Shown here piece by piece: positions 24,953 to 33,037 of a stretch of DNA of 64,000 bases; positions within the stretch are counted from its first letter, which is position 1, and the number at the start of each line of letters is the position of its first letter. Under the pieces are notes generated by a model. The model did not search any database. It was not told the origin of the DNA and saw nothing but the letters and a program-made list of their open reading frames with translations. Made by a program: the position numbers and the translations under genes. The stretch covers positions 124,001-188,000 of the forward strand of contig NZ_JASJEU010000003.1 in NCBI RefSeq assembly GCF_030077735.1, written 5' to 3'. Source of the DNA: Gordonibacter faecis. GTDB taxonomy: Bacteria > Actinomycetota > Coriobacteriia > Coriobacteriales > Eggerthellaceae.

Positions 24953-26257
24953 TTACTTCCCTTCTCTCAGGTCGATGACGCGCTTCGCTTTGCCCTCGCT
25001 GCGGGCGATGGTCTTCGGCTCCACGATCTTGACCTCCACCGACACCTGCAGGTTGCTCTTCAGCTCCACGCCCAGGCGGCGCTTCAGGTCCTCAATGCGA
25101 CGAATCTCGTCAATCGGGAAGTCGGGCTCCGTTTCCACCTGCAACTCCACGTGGTCGAGCGGGCCGCGCGTGGTGAGGATGATCTGGTAGTGCGTGGCAA
25201 TCTCTGGGAAGCCAGTGATGACCTGCTCAATCTGCGAGGGGAACACGTTCACGCCGCGGATGATAAGCATGTCGTCGGTGCGGCCGCGCAGCTGGTCGAT
25301 CTTGCGGTGCGTGCGTCCGCAGGCGCACGGCTCGGAGATGATGCGCGTGACGTCGCGCGTGCGATAGCGCACGAGCGGGCAGCACTCGCGGGTAAGCGTG
25401 GTAATAACGAGCTCGCCCCACTCGCCGTCCGGCACGGGCTGCAGCGTCTCGGGGTTCAAAATCTCGCAGTAGAAGTGATCCTCGGCCACGTGCAGGCCGG
25501 CGCGCTCGGCGCACTCCATGGCCACGCCCGGGCCCATGATTTCGGAAAGACCGTACACGTCGCAGTACTGAATGCCCAGCTTGGAGGCAATTTCCTCACG
25601 CATGTTATCGGAGGCCGGCTCAGCGCCGAAGATGCCGCCGGAAATCTTGAACTCGGTGGCGGGGTCGTAGCCCATCTCGATGGCCGTGTCGGCAATGAGC
25701 AGTGCGTAGGACGGCGTGCAGGCCAGGATGTCCGTGCCGCAGTCCTTCATCATCTGCACCTGGCGCTTCGTGTTACCCGAAGACGTAGGAATGACCGAGC
25801 AGCCCATGGCCTCGCCGCCGGCGTGCGCGCCCAAACCGCCCGTAAACAGGCCGTAGCCGTAGGACACCTGGATGGTGGAGTTCTCGTCGCCACCCACCAT
25901 GGCAATGCCGCGGGCGAAGCAATCGCCCCAGTTCTTCAGGTCGGAAGCCGTGTGGCCTACTACCGTGGCCTGGCCCGTGGTACCCGAGGACGCGTGGATG
26001 CGCGCGACATCCTTCTTCGGCACCGCGAACAGCCCAAACGGATACGCGTCGCGCATGTCCTGCTTCACCACGAACGGGAACTTCGCCAGATCTTCCAAGC
26101 TGGTGAGGTCGCCCGGCTCAACGCCGGCCTCTTGGAACGACGCGCGGTAGAACGCCACGTTGTCGTAGGCGTGCTGAACCGACTTTTGCATGTGTTCAAG
26201 CTGCAACGCGCGCAGCTGTTCGCGCGGCATGGTTTCGATATCTGGCTGGTAGTACAC
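24953..26257 (-). CDS. paaK: Phenylacetate-CoA ligase, copy 2
   Basis: The 434-residue enzyme has the full PaaK motif set: 'IHASSGTTGQATVVGH', 'YGLSEIMGPGVAMEC', 'EPCACGRTHRKI' and 'RTDDMLIIRGVNVFPSQIE'. I chose the GTG at 26257 (sequence VYYQPDIETMPREQ), with AAAGGTG 8 nt before it, because the longer ATG start overlaps the VanW gene. It is 7 nt downstream of the VanW gene and 3 nt upstream of an ACT gene. Copy 1 belongs to the iorAB operon; this copy may handle a different aryl acid such as indoleacetate or hydroxyphenylacetate (inference). Confidence 0.93.
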   Translation of the reverse strand: MYYQPDIETMPREQLRALQLEHMQKSVQHAYDNVAFYRASFQEAGVEPGDLTSLEDLAKFPFVVKQDMRDAYPFGLFAVPKKDVARIHASSGTTGQATVVGHTASDLKNWGDCFARGIAMVGGDENSTIQVSYGYGLFTGGLGAHAGGEAMGCSVIPTSSGNTKRQVQMMKDCGTDILACTPSYALLIADTAIEMGYDPATEFKISGGIFGAEPASDNMREEIASKLGIQYCDVYGLSEIMGPGVAMECAERAGLHVAEDHFYCEILNPETLQPVPDGEWGELVITTLTRECCPLVRYRTRDVTRIISEPCACGRTHRKIDQLRGRTDDMLIIRGVNVFPSQIEQVITGFPEIATHYQIILTTRGPLDHVELQVETEPDFPIDEIRRIEDLKRRLGVELKSNLQVSVEVKIVEPKTIARSEGKAKRVIDLREGK

Positions 26258-26264
26258 GGATCGA

Positions 26265-28694
26265 TCACCTTTCTTCCGTCTCGTTCGTCTCGTGTGAAGC
26301 ATCGCTGGTGTTGCTATCCCCGGGGGCTGTGCCCTCTGCGTTCGCATCCTTCGGCTCCTTGGAAGTGTCCTCGCTCGGGGCCTTTGCCTCCGGCTCGGGG
26401 CCTGCCACCACCACCTCGGTTATTGGGTCGTACGTCGAGTAGAAGGGGTCCTCATGAAGGATCTCGCCCGTGCGTGACGTGACGGTACGTATCACGGTGA
26501 TGTTCTTCCCGTCGGTGCCAGCCGTTTTCACGTAGCTGGTACCGGGTGCCATCGACTCGTCGCGTTCGGTCTTGATCTTGTGCTTCTCTCCCTCAGTCCA
26601 TTCTCCCACGTTGGTACTCACGCGATACCCGGGGTCCACACCGTACAGTGTAACGGTTACCGAGCCCTCGGTGTAGGTCGCACCCATCAAAACATCGGAA
26701 GCGGCGTCGTTCTTCCACACAAGGTCGAGGTCGGGCCAACTGACCGCCGCGTCGCGTCCGGCGGGGTAACTCCCAATGTAGAGCGAATGGTTGTGGCGCG
26801 TGGGCACGGGAAAGCCCGCCTCGTACACCGCGTTGAATACGGTGGTTGCCACCTGGCAGATGCCGCCGCCCACTGCGTCGTCGTATTCGCCGTCGATGAT
26901 GGCGCCCGCACCCAAGAAACCGCGTTCGGCGTTGCACTCGCCCGCCGTGCCGTTGAAAGACCAGGTGCCGCCCGCCGGGGCGATGGAGCGGTTCAGCAGG
27001 TCGGCCACCAAGTGAATGTTGTGGTTGCGATTTTCCGTGCCGGTGCCCGTGGTGTATTCGGTGGTGTAGGACGATATCTCGCCGATGAGGCCAAGGTCGA
27101 GCGCTTCGTCGAAGGTTGAGGTGGACGGTGCAGGGCCGCTACCTACCGACACCTCCACCGGCTCGCCGGGGCTCGGCCGCCAGGCGCTTGCTGCACCACT
27201 GGTATCCTGCGCGCCCACGCCGGTATCCCCACCGAAAAGGGTTGCTCCCAACACGCGTGCCGTTTCGGCGGCGCGCGGCACCGTTCCCGTGCCGTCAGTG
27301 AGCACCTGTACGTCATTTCCTTCGCGCTTGAAAGAAACCTTCGTTGGGGAGCCGGTACGGGTGCGTTCAACGTGCTCCAAGATGGAAGGTTTCGCGCGGG
27401 CTTCGTCCACGTAGGCGGCGAGTGTCCAGGTGCCGTTGTGTTCCTCGGGGCGCGTGACCACCCATTCGCCGAGGTCAGCGGCTGTAGCCTCCCACGAGGC
27501 GCCCTCATAGGCAAACCGTGCGCCCGGCGCAAGAGCCTCGTTCACCAGCGTGCAGGTAGCGGTGGCAGTTTCGCGGTCGATGCGCAAAGGCGCGTACTCC
27601 GCCCGCGCCACAAACGACCCGGTGCCGTTTTCGCTTTCAAGAAATGCCCGGTCAAGTTCGCGGGCGAATGTGGTGCGGTCCACCATATAGCCATCGTGAC
27701 CCTCAGTCACCTGCGCCACGCCTTCTTCGATGGCGAGGTCGAAGTCCACGCGTGGGTCGCCAATGGCGGCATCTATCTCTGCTGCGAGTGTTTCCAGCTT
27801 ATCAGCATCATAGGAGGCGCGCGGCGCGATGACATGTCCGCCAAACAGGGCGCCCGCGCGGGCGGGCAAGCCGCCGTTTTCGCGGCCGATTGCCAGCGCT
27901 TCGGATACTAGGTCCTCAACCGGTAGTGTCGCCGCAAGCAAGGAGGCATCGGCTGTCCACTGCGTGCGGTTTGCGCGTTCCTCATCGGCGGTACGCTGCT
28001 CGGCGAGGGCTTCATCCTGGGCTTGTGCGGCAGCATCCGGTGCGGCTACGGCTGCCTCATCACTCGCAAACACGGTGACGCGGCCCTCTTGAAGGCGCGT
28101 GGTATACACATTCTGTACGAGTGCGGTCATCTCATCGGCGGTCTTGCCCGCCACATCCACCTCGCCAATGCGCACGCCCGCGTACGCGCGGCCCCAGTTC
28201 ATGCCGAGGTCAACCAGTCCGCCCACCAAAAGCACCACCACAAGCGAGCACACAGCAAGCGCAACCCGACTGCGTGAAACAAGCGAGAATAGCTCGTGCA
28301 ACACCCAAGCGATACCGCGCCCGATCAGGCGAGCGACCCCCAGCAGTGCATGCCCTATCGCTGAAAAGACACGCCGAACGATTCCGCCCTGGTCAGACGC
28401 GCTCCGATCCTTCTTTGTCCAAAGCGCCGGTTCGTTGTAAGAAGAGGTGCGCGTCCCACGCGCGGAAGAAGTATCCCTCTGCACGCCGTGCGAAGAACTC
28501 GCTGAACGCGTGCGCTCCCCGCCTGCCCTACTCGTACTGGAAGAGGCCCGTGTTGTTCGCGAAGTAGCGCTGCTCTGCGTGCTCGCCCGTCGCGCGCCGC
28601 GCCCAGCCGTTGACTGTGGAGTATATTCCGAACGAGAACGCGCAGAGGTCCGTGGCTTTTGGGAACCGCCGTCTGAGCGCGTCCTTCCAGCCAT
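26265..28694 (-). CDS. VanW/G5-domain cell-wall protein with transmembrane anchor
   Basis: The 809-residue protein has a Ser/Arg/Thr-rich cytoplasmic N-terminus (1-105), one membrane helix (about 144-165), peptidoglycan-binding type repeats beginning 'VRIGEVDVAGKTADEM', a VanW domain near 555-690 ('ADLLNRSIAPAGGTWSFNG', 'AVGGGICQVATTVFNA'), and a G5-like domain near 700-760, then a disordered acidic tail. It is the YoaR type of surface protein, probably binding peptidoglycan or remodelling it. The start is 3 nt after the pgsA stop. Confidence 0.88.
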   Translation of the reverse strand: MAGRTRSDGGSQKPRTSARSRSEYTPQSTAGRGARRASTQSSATSRTTRASSSTSRAGGERTRSASSSHGVQRDTSSARGTRTSSYNEPALWTKKDRSASDQGGIVRRVFSAIGHALLGVARLIGRGIAWVLHELFSLVSRSRVALAVCSLVVVLLVGGLVDLGMNWGRAYAGVRIGEVDVAGKTADEMTALVQNVYTTRLQEGRVTVFASDEAAVAAPDAAAQAQDEALAEQRTADEERANRTQWTADASLLAATLPVEDLVSEALAIGRENGGLPARAGALFGGHVIAPRASYDADKLETLAAEIDAAIGDPRVDFDLAIEEGVAQVTEGHDGYMVDRTTFARELDRAFLESENGTGSFVARAEYAPLRIDRETATATCTLVNEALAPGARFAYEGASWEATAADLGEWVVTRPEEHNGTWTLAAYVDEARAKPSILEHVERTRTGSPTKVSFKREGNDVQVLTDGTGTVPRAAETARVLGATLFGGDTGVGAQDTSGAASAWRPSPGEPVEVSVGSGPAPSTSTFDEALDLGLIGEISSYTTEYTTGTGTENRNHNIHLVADLLNRSIAPAGGTWSFNGTAGECNAERGFLGAGAIIDGEYDDAVGGGICQVATTVFNAVYEAGFPVPTRHNHSLYIGSYPAGRDAAVSWPDLDLVWKNDAASDVLMGATYTEGSVTVTLYGVDPGYRVSTNVGEWTEGEKHKIKTERDESMAPGTSYVKTAGTDGKNITVIRTVTSRTGEILHEDPFYSTYDPITEVVVAGPEPEAKAPSEDTSKEPKDANAEGTAPGDSNTSDASHETNETEER

Positions 28695-28697
28695 GAG

Positions 28698-29363
28698 TTA
28701 CCGCCGCTCGGCGTGCGCACCCGCCTGGGTGCGCGTCACTGCACGCACCTTCGCAAGTGCTACAACTATATAGTAGGCGGTGGTTATAAGCGCCAGCACC
28801 AGACCCGCATACACAAACCAGATGCCCCAAGAGTACAGCTCGCTCGAGAAGCCCGGCAGCCAGACGGCATCAATAACCCCCAGGCCATTCAGCAGTGGCC
28901 AGTTCAAAAGCAGCCCCGCAAAGCCCACAAAAAGAAGCGTGGTGGCCACCTTACCCGCGTATATTACGGCCACGCGCACCTGGTAGCGCTTCAGGAGAAT
29001 CGCGCCCCCTACCAGCAGCAACAGGTCGCGTACCAGCACGAGCGCAATAATCCACAAGGGAAGTCGCCCCACCAAAAACAGCCCCGCCACGCCCGCAATC
29101 ATCAGTATGCGATCAACCGCCGGGTCCAGCAGCTGTCCCAACTTCGACACGGTATTCGTGCGGCGGGCAATCTGCCCGTCCACCCAGTCCGTGCCTGCCG
29201 CCAGCGCAAACAGAAACGTAGCCATGAGGTCATAGCCGTTGAACAGCAGCACGAGGAATACCGGCACGAGGCACAGACGAATGAACGAAATGAGGTTCGG
29301 CACCGTAAAGATACGGTTGCTCACTTCATCCTTGCCACAGCAGTGGCTGTCCTGTTTCGCCAT
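28698..29363 (-). CDS. pgsA: CDP-diacylglycerol-glycerol-3-phosphate phosphatidyltransferase
   Basis: The 221-residue membrane enzyme has the CDP-alcohol phosphotransferase motif, here 'DWVDGQIARRTNTVSKLGQLLDPAVDR' in outline (D-G-x2-A-R-x8-G-x3-D-x3-D), and about five helices. It makes phosphatidylglycerol phosphate, the precursor of phosphatidylglycerol. A Cys/His-rich N-terminal start (MAKQDSHCCGKDE) is unusual. AGGAG lies 8 nt before ATG 29363. It is followed closely by the VanW-type gene. Confidence 0.88.
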   Translation of the reverse strand: MAKQDSHCCGKDEVSNRIFTVPNLISFIRLCLVPVFLVLLFNGYDLMATFLFALAAGTDWVDGQIARRTNTVSKLGQLLDPAVDRILMIAGVAGLFLVGRLPLWIIALVLVRDLLLLVGGAILLKRYQVRVAVIYAGKVATTLLFVGFAGLLLNWPLLNGLGVIDAVWLPGFSSELYSWGIWFVYAGLVLALITTAYYIVVALAKVRAVTRTQAGAHAERR

Positions 29364-29434
29364 GTCCTCTTCTCCTGCCAAAATGCCCCAACGTGAAGGC
29401 CCTATGCGGCAAGCGGATACGCCGCTCGACGCAA

Positions 29435-29456
29435 AAACCGGGCCGAAGCCCGGTTT
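29435..29456 (-). terminator. Intrinsic terminator of the ech operon
   Basis: On the minus strand aaaccgggc-ttcg-gcccggttttt forms a 9-bp stem with a stable UUCG tetraloop and a T-run, 75 nt after the echF stop. Confidence 0.9.
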
Positions 29457-29530
29457 CGTGCTCAATCATTCAGGTATTCTACCAGGTTTCACGCAGACAC
29501 ACGCCGCGCCCACGTATCCTTCGCAGTTTT

Positions 29531-29914
29531 TTAAGCCTTGGCGTCCTCGCTCGCGTTCGCGGCAGCCTTAGGTGTCTCCGGCACCTCAAAGGTGTCGAGA
29601 TACTTCTTGGTGGCTGGCGAGGTATAGGTGGGCTCCATGGTGAGGCACTGCTTGGGACACTCGCGCACGCACGTGCCGCACTGCACGCAGCGGAAGCGGT
29701 TGATGGACCAGGTGCGGGTCTGTTTGTCCACTTCAATGGCCGCGCAAGGGCAGCGCTTTGCGCAAATGCCGCACAGGATGCACGAGGTCACGTGGTTGGT
29801 AACGTGGCCCTTAAGACCCGACGGCGGCGTTTTGGTTTGCACGGGGTACAGCAGCGTTTCGGGCTTGCCGAACAGCGACTTGAAGGTCATCTTTCCCAGT
29901 TTGAAGGCTCCCAT
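29531..29914 (-). CDS. echF: Ech hydrogenase subunit F (2[4Fe-4S] ferredoxin)
   Basis: The 127-residue protein has two [4Fe-4S] motifs, 'CILCGICAKRCP' and 'CVQCGTCVRECP', in the NuoI/EchF arrangement. It carries electrons from ferredoxin towards EchC. The C-terminal 25 residues are Ala/Glu-rich and probably disordered. It is the last gene of echABCDEF, 6 nt after echE, and a strong terminator follows. The identification rests on the full gene order as well as the motifs. Confidence 0.92.
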   Translation of the reverse strand: MGAFKLGKMTFKSLFGKPETLLYPVQTKTPPSGLKGHVTNHVTSCILCGICAKRCPCAAIEVDKQTRTWSINRFRCVQCGTCVRECPKQCLTMEPTYTSPATKKYLDTFEVPETPKAAANASEDAKA

Positions 29915-29920
29915 TGCGGC

Positions 29921-31009
29921 CTACCTTTCCGTGCAGCTGATGCAGGGGTCGATGGTCAGCACGATCATGTTCACGTCGGCCAGATCGCATCCGGCCAGCG
30001 CCGTGGCCATGCCGGCCAGGTTCTGGGACGTGGGTGTGCGCATGCGCATGCGCTCCAGGTACTTCGACCCGTTACCACGCGCATAGTAGTAGCACTCGCC
30101 GCGCGGCTGTTCCACCAGGTTGGCCGCCTCGGCACCCGCTGCCGGCGAGCCCTTCACGTCCACGGCGATGTCGCCGGCGGGAATCTTGGCAATCATCTCT
30201 TCAATGATGTCGATAGATTGCAGCACCTCAAGAGCACGCACCTTCACGCGGGCGTAGCAGTCGCCCTGCGTATCGAGCACCGGCTGGAAGTCGGAAAGCT
30301 TGCCGTAGCCGCCGTTGCCCAGGCAGCGCACGTCGTTGTTCACGTTGGACGCGCGGGCGAACGGCCCTACCATGCTTAAGCCGAACGCGTCCTCGGGGCT
30401 GATGTAGCCCACGCCCACGGTGCGGTTCTTCACCGAGCTGTCGTTCAAAAACGCGCCGCACAGCTGCTTGTAGTCGTCCTTGATGCCTTCCAGTACGCGC
30501 TTGATCTCGGCAAACATGGCGTCGTCGATGTCGCGCACCACGCCACCCACCTTCACGACACTAAAGATAACGCGCCCGCCGGTGGTCTTCTCAAAGATGT
30601 CAAGCACGCGCTCGCGCAGACGCCAGCAATGCATGAACAGGCTCTCGTAGCCAAACGCGTCGGCCGCAAGGCCCATCCACAGCACGTGCGAGTGAATACG
30701 GGACAGCTCGTGCCAGATCACACGCAGATACTCGGCGCGCTCGGGAATTTCCACGCCCATGAGCTTCTCCACCGTTTCGGCGTAGCCCATGGAGTGGCCG
30801 AACGCGCAGATGCCGCAGATGCGCTCTGCCACGTAAATGAACTGGTTGTAGTCGCGCGTTTCAACCAGCTTCTCAAGTCCGCGATGAATGAAGCCGATTT
30901 GCGGCACCGCTTCAATAACTTTCTCGTCCTCCACCACGAGGTCGAGGTGCAGAGGCTCCGGCAGCACCGGGTGCTGGGGGCCGAACGGGATGACGGTCGC
31001 CTTTCCCAT
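29921..31009 (-). CDS. echE: Ech-type [NiFe] hydrogenase large subunit
   Basis: The 362-residue subunit has both nickel-binding motifs: 'ERICGICAFGH' (Cys65, Cys68) and 'DPCISCTER' at the very C-terminus (Cys356, Cys359). This separates it from NuoD, which has lost them. The protein ends directly after the second motif, so there is no C-terminal peptide to be removed by a maturation protease. Group 4 Ech enzymes reduce protons with ferredoxin and pump H+ or Na+, or run in reverse. No hyp maturation genes are in the window. Confidence 0.95.
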   Translation of the reverse strand: MGKATVIPFGPQHPVLPEPLHLDLVVEDEKVIEAVPQIGFIHRGLEKLVETRDYNQFIYVAERICGICAFGHSMGYAETVEKLMGVEIPERAEYLRVIWHELSRIHSHVLWMGLAADAFGYESLFMHCWRLRERVLDIFEKTTGGRVIFSVVKVGGVVRDIDDAMFAEIKRVLEGIKDDYKQLCGAFLNDSSVKNRTVGVGYISPEDAFGLSMVGPFARASNVNNDVRCLGNGGYGKLSDFQPVLDTQGDCYARVKVRALEVLQSIDIIEEMIAKIPAGDIAVDVKGSPAAGAEAANLVEQPRGECYYYARGNGSKYLERMRMRTPTSQNLAGMATALAGCDLADVNMIVLTIDPCISCTER

Positions 31010-31010
31010 G

Positions 31011-31688
31011 CTACTCTCCTTCCTTCTGCGCCGCAGCCTCGGCGGCCTTGGCCTTCTCGCGAGCAGCCTTCGCTTCCATGGCTGCTTTCACCTTCGCCGC
31101 CTTTTCGGGGTCGAGGTTCGCTATCTTTTCATCGGTTGCAGCCTGCTTCGCAGCCGCTTCCTTCTTCATCTTGGCCTCAAGGGCGGCGCGCACCTTGGCG
31201 GCCTTCTCCGGGTCCATGTCCGCCAGCTTGGCATCGAGTTCGGCTTTTTCACCGGCCGCTTCCCCGCCGGTGCCTGCCTCTTTCGCAGCCTTCGCAGCGG
31301 CCACCTTCTTGGCCTTGTCACGCGCGGCCTTTTGCGCCGGCGAAATCACGGTCATGGGCTCCTTCTGCGCCAGCGCGTAGAAGGAGCCGCCGAAGTCGAT
31401 GGCAATACCTTCAATGGTCACGCCGAACAGGTCGTGTGTTTCGTTTTCGAATACGAAGGCTTCAAGGAAGTCGCCCGTGATGCTGGGCACCACCGCGTCC
31501 CTCTGCAAGCCCTTGACCTCGTAATTCTCCAGCAGGCCGTCCTTCATGAAGGAGTAAATAAGGTCGATACCCGCCTCGGTATTCACGGCCATAATCTGCA
31601 CGAAGCGCCAGCCCTGGGCTTTCTTCTCGGCTGAAAGCGGCAGAATGCCCTCCAGCTCAATCGGCACAAAGGTAGTTTCCAGTGCCAT
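31011..31688 (-). CDS. echD: Ech hydrogenase subunit D (NuoC-like) with Ala/Lys-rich repeat tail
   Basis: Residues 1-115 form the EchD/NuoC-like domain ('ENETHDLFGVTIEGI'). Residues 116-225 are an added tail of Ala, Lys and Glu, predicted helical, holding two copies of a 19-residue unit (L/I-A-x-x-DPEKAAKV-x-AA-x-EAK at 155-173 and 189-207, 34 residues apart). EchD subunits are usually close to the core size, so the tail roughly doubles it. The start ATG 31688 is 1 nt after the echC stop and the stop is 1 nt before echE. The tail's role is unknown. Confidence 0.88.
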   Translation of the reverse strand: MALETTFVPIELEGILPLSAEKKAQGWRFVQIMAVNTEAGIDLIYSFMKDGLLENYEVKGLQRDAVVPSITGDFLEAFVFENETHDLFGVTIEGIAIDFGGSFYALAQKEPMTVISPAQKAARDKAKKVAAAKAAKEAGTGGEAAGEKAELDAKLADMDPEKAAKVRAALEAKMKKEAAAKQAATDEKIANLDPEKAAKVKAAMEAKAAREKAKAAEAAAQKEGE

Positions 31689-31689
31689 G

Positions 31690-32133
31690 TTACGCCCCCT
31701 TCTTCTGCGCCTGCAGAGCTTTCGACTTTTCTTCCAGAATGCCAAGACCCTGCACGACAGCGTCGATGATGGCCTCGGGGCGCACCGCGCAGCCAGGCGC
31801 GTACACATCAACCGGAATGGCCTGGTCAACACCACCAATCACGTTGTAACAATCGTGGAAGATGCCGGCCGAGCACGCACAGATACCGCAGGCGATAACC
31901 ACCTTGGGCTCCACCATCTGGTTGTAAATCTCTTTCACCACGTCAATATTGCGCTCGTTGACCGAGCCCGTAACCAAAAAGATATCGGCGTGTTTGGGGT
32001 TACCGGTGTTGATGATGCCGAAACGCTCCACGTCAAAGCCGGGGCAGAGCGCCGCCAGCACCTCAATGTCACAGCCGTTGCAGCTTGAGCCATCGTAGTG
32101 GATGACCCACGGCGATTTGGTTGCATACGTCAT
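31690..32133 (-). CDS. echC: Ech hydrogenase small subunit (NuoB-like)
   Basis: The 147-residue protein has the NuoB/EchC cluster ligands: 'SSCNGCDIE' (Cys18, Cys21), 'ACGICACSAG' and 'YAPGCAVRPE', binding one [4Fe-4S] cluster next to the NiFe site. AAGGAGG lies upstream of ATG 32133, and a longer start at 32202 would overlap echB and is rejected. It is 16 nt after echB and 1 nt before echD. Confidence 0.93.
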   Translation of the reverse strand: MTYATKSPWVIHYDGSSCNGCDIEVLAALCPGFDVERFGIINTGNPKHADIFLVTGSVNERNIDVVKEIYNQMVEPKVVIACGICACSAGIFHDCYNVIGGVDQAIPVDVYAPGCAVRPEAIIDAVVQGLGILEEKSKALQAQKKGA

Positions 32134-32149
32134 AAACTGTCCGCCTCCT

Positions 32150-33019
32150 TTACAGATACGCCAGGACGGCGATGTTGACGAAACCGGCGACAAACGCCAC
32201 AACCCACGCGGACTTCAGCAGCGCCTGCCACTTCACGCGGGCGAAGTTGTTGTCGATCCAGATTTCCAGGAAGTACACGAGCAACACCACGACCACCGCC
32301 AGAATGAGCGACAGCAGGTTGCCCCACACGAAGAACAGGCCCACCCAGCCGAGGAACAGCACGTTCTCGCACCAGTGCATGATCTCCACTTTGGCGAGCG
32401 TCTTGCCACTCATTTCGGTGGTGATGCCCTTCACGATTTCCTGATGGGCATGGTGGGAATACGACAGGTCAAACGGCGACTTGCGCAGTTTGATGGTAAG
32501 CACGAACAAAAAGCCCAAGAACACGAGCCAAATGTTGGTAATCACCGGCGCATCAAGTGAGAACACACCCGCGGCATTGAACGTGCCCGCGGCCATGTAG
32601 AAGGCCACAGCCATGAACAGCACCATGGGCTCGTACGCCATGACCTGCAGCGTTTCGCGGTTCGCGCCAATCTCGGAGTACGGCGAGCGCGTGGAATACG
32701 CCGCCACGATGAAGAACAGCCCCGAGAGCGTGATCACGAACACACTCATAAGCAGGTTGCCACCGGAGTAGAAGATGCCACCCGCCAACAGCGTGAATAC
32801 GAGCGCGCAGGTGATATACGTGCCCTCGGTGGAGTTAACCGACACGTTGTCCTTTTCGATGAGCTTGCGCACGTCGTAGTAGGGCTGCAACAGCGGCGGC
32901 CCTACGCGACCCTGCATGCGCGCCGAGATTTTACGGTCGAGGCCAGCCAAGAAGCAGCCGATGATGGGGGCCAGCACAGCGAAGGCCAGGGTGCCAATGA
33001 GAACAGCGAGCAAAGACAT
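32150..33019 (-). CDS. echB: Ech hydrogenase membrane subunit B (NuoH-like)
   Basis: The 289-residue protein has about eight membrane helices and the NuoH/EchB landmarks 'GLDRKISARMQGRVGPP' and 'QPYYDVRKLIEKD' in the first cytoplasmic loop and 'SPYSEIGANRET' later. It anchors the hydrophilic subunits and takes part in ion translocation. It is 18 nt downstream of echA. Confidence 0.93.
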   Translation of the reverse strand: MSLLAVLIGTLAFAVLAPIIGCFLAGLDRKISARMQGRVGPPLLQPYYDVRKLIEKDNVSVNSTEGTYITCALVFTLLAGGIFYSGGNLLMSVFVITLSGLFFIVAAYSTRSPYSEIGANRETLQVMAYEPMVLFMAVAFYMAAGTFNAAGVFSLDAPVITNIWLVFLGFLFVLTIKLRKSPFDLSYSHHAHQEIVKGITTEMSGKTLAKVEIMHWCENVLFLGWVGLFFVWGNLLSLILAVVVVLLVYFLEIWIDNNFARVKWQALLKSAWVVAFVAGFVNIAVLAYL

Positions 33020-33037
33020 ATCAGATCACACCCTTTC

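Noticed and set aside
24548..26482. 644-codon open frame on the plus strand
   Set aside because: It lies antisense to the ACT and second paaK genes, whose motifs are intact. The product is His/Arg/Ala-rich, as expected for a shadow frame in GC-rich DNA.
31011..31340. CRISPR or tandem DNA repeat within echD
   Set aside because: The repetition reflects repeated Ala/Lys codons of the protein tail; there are only two units and no spacers.
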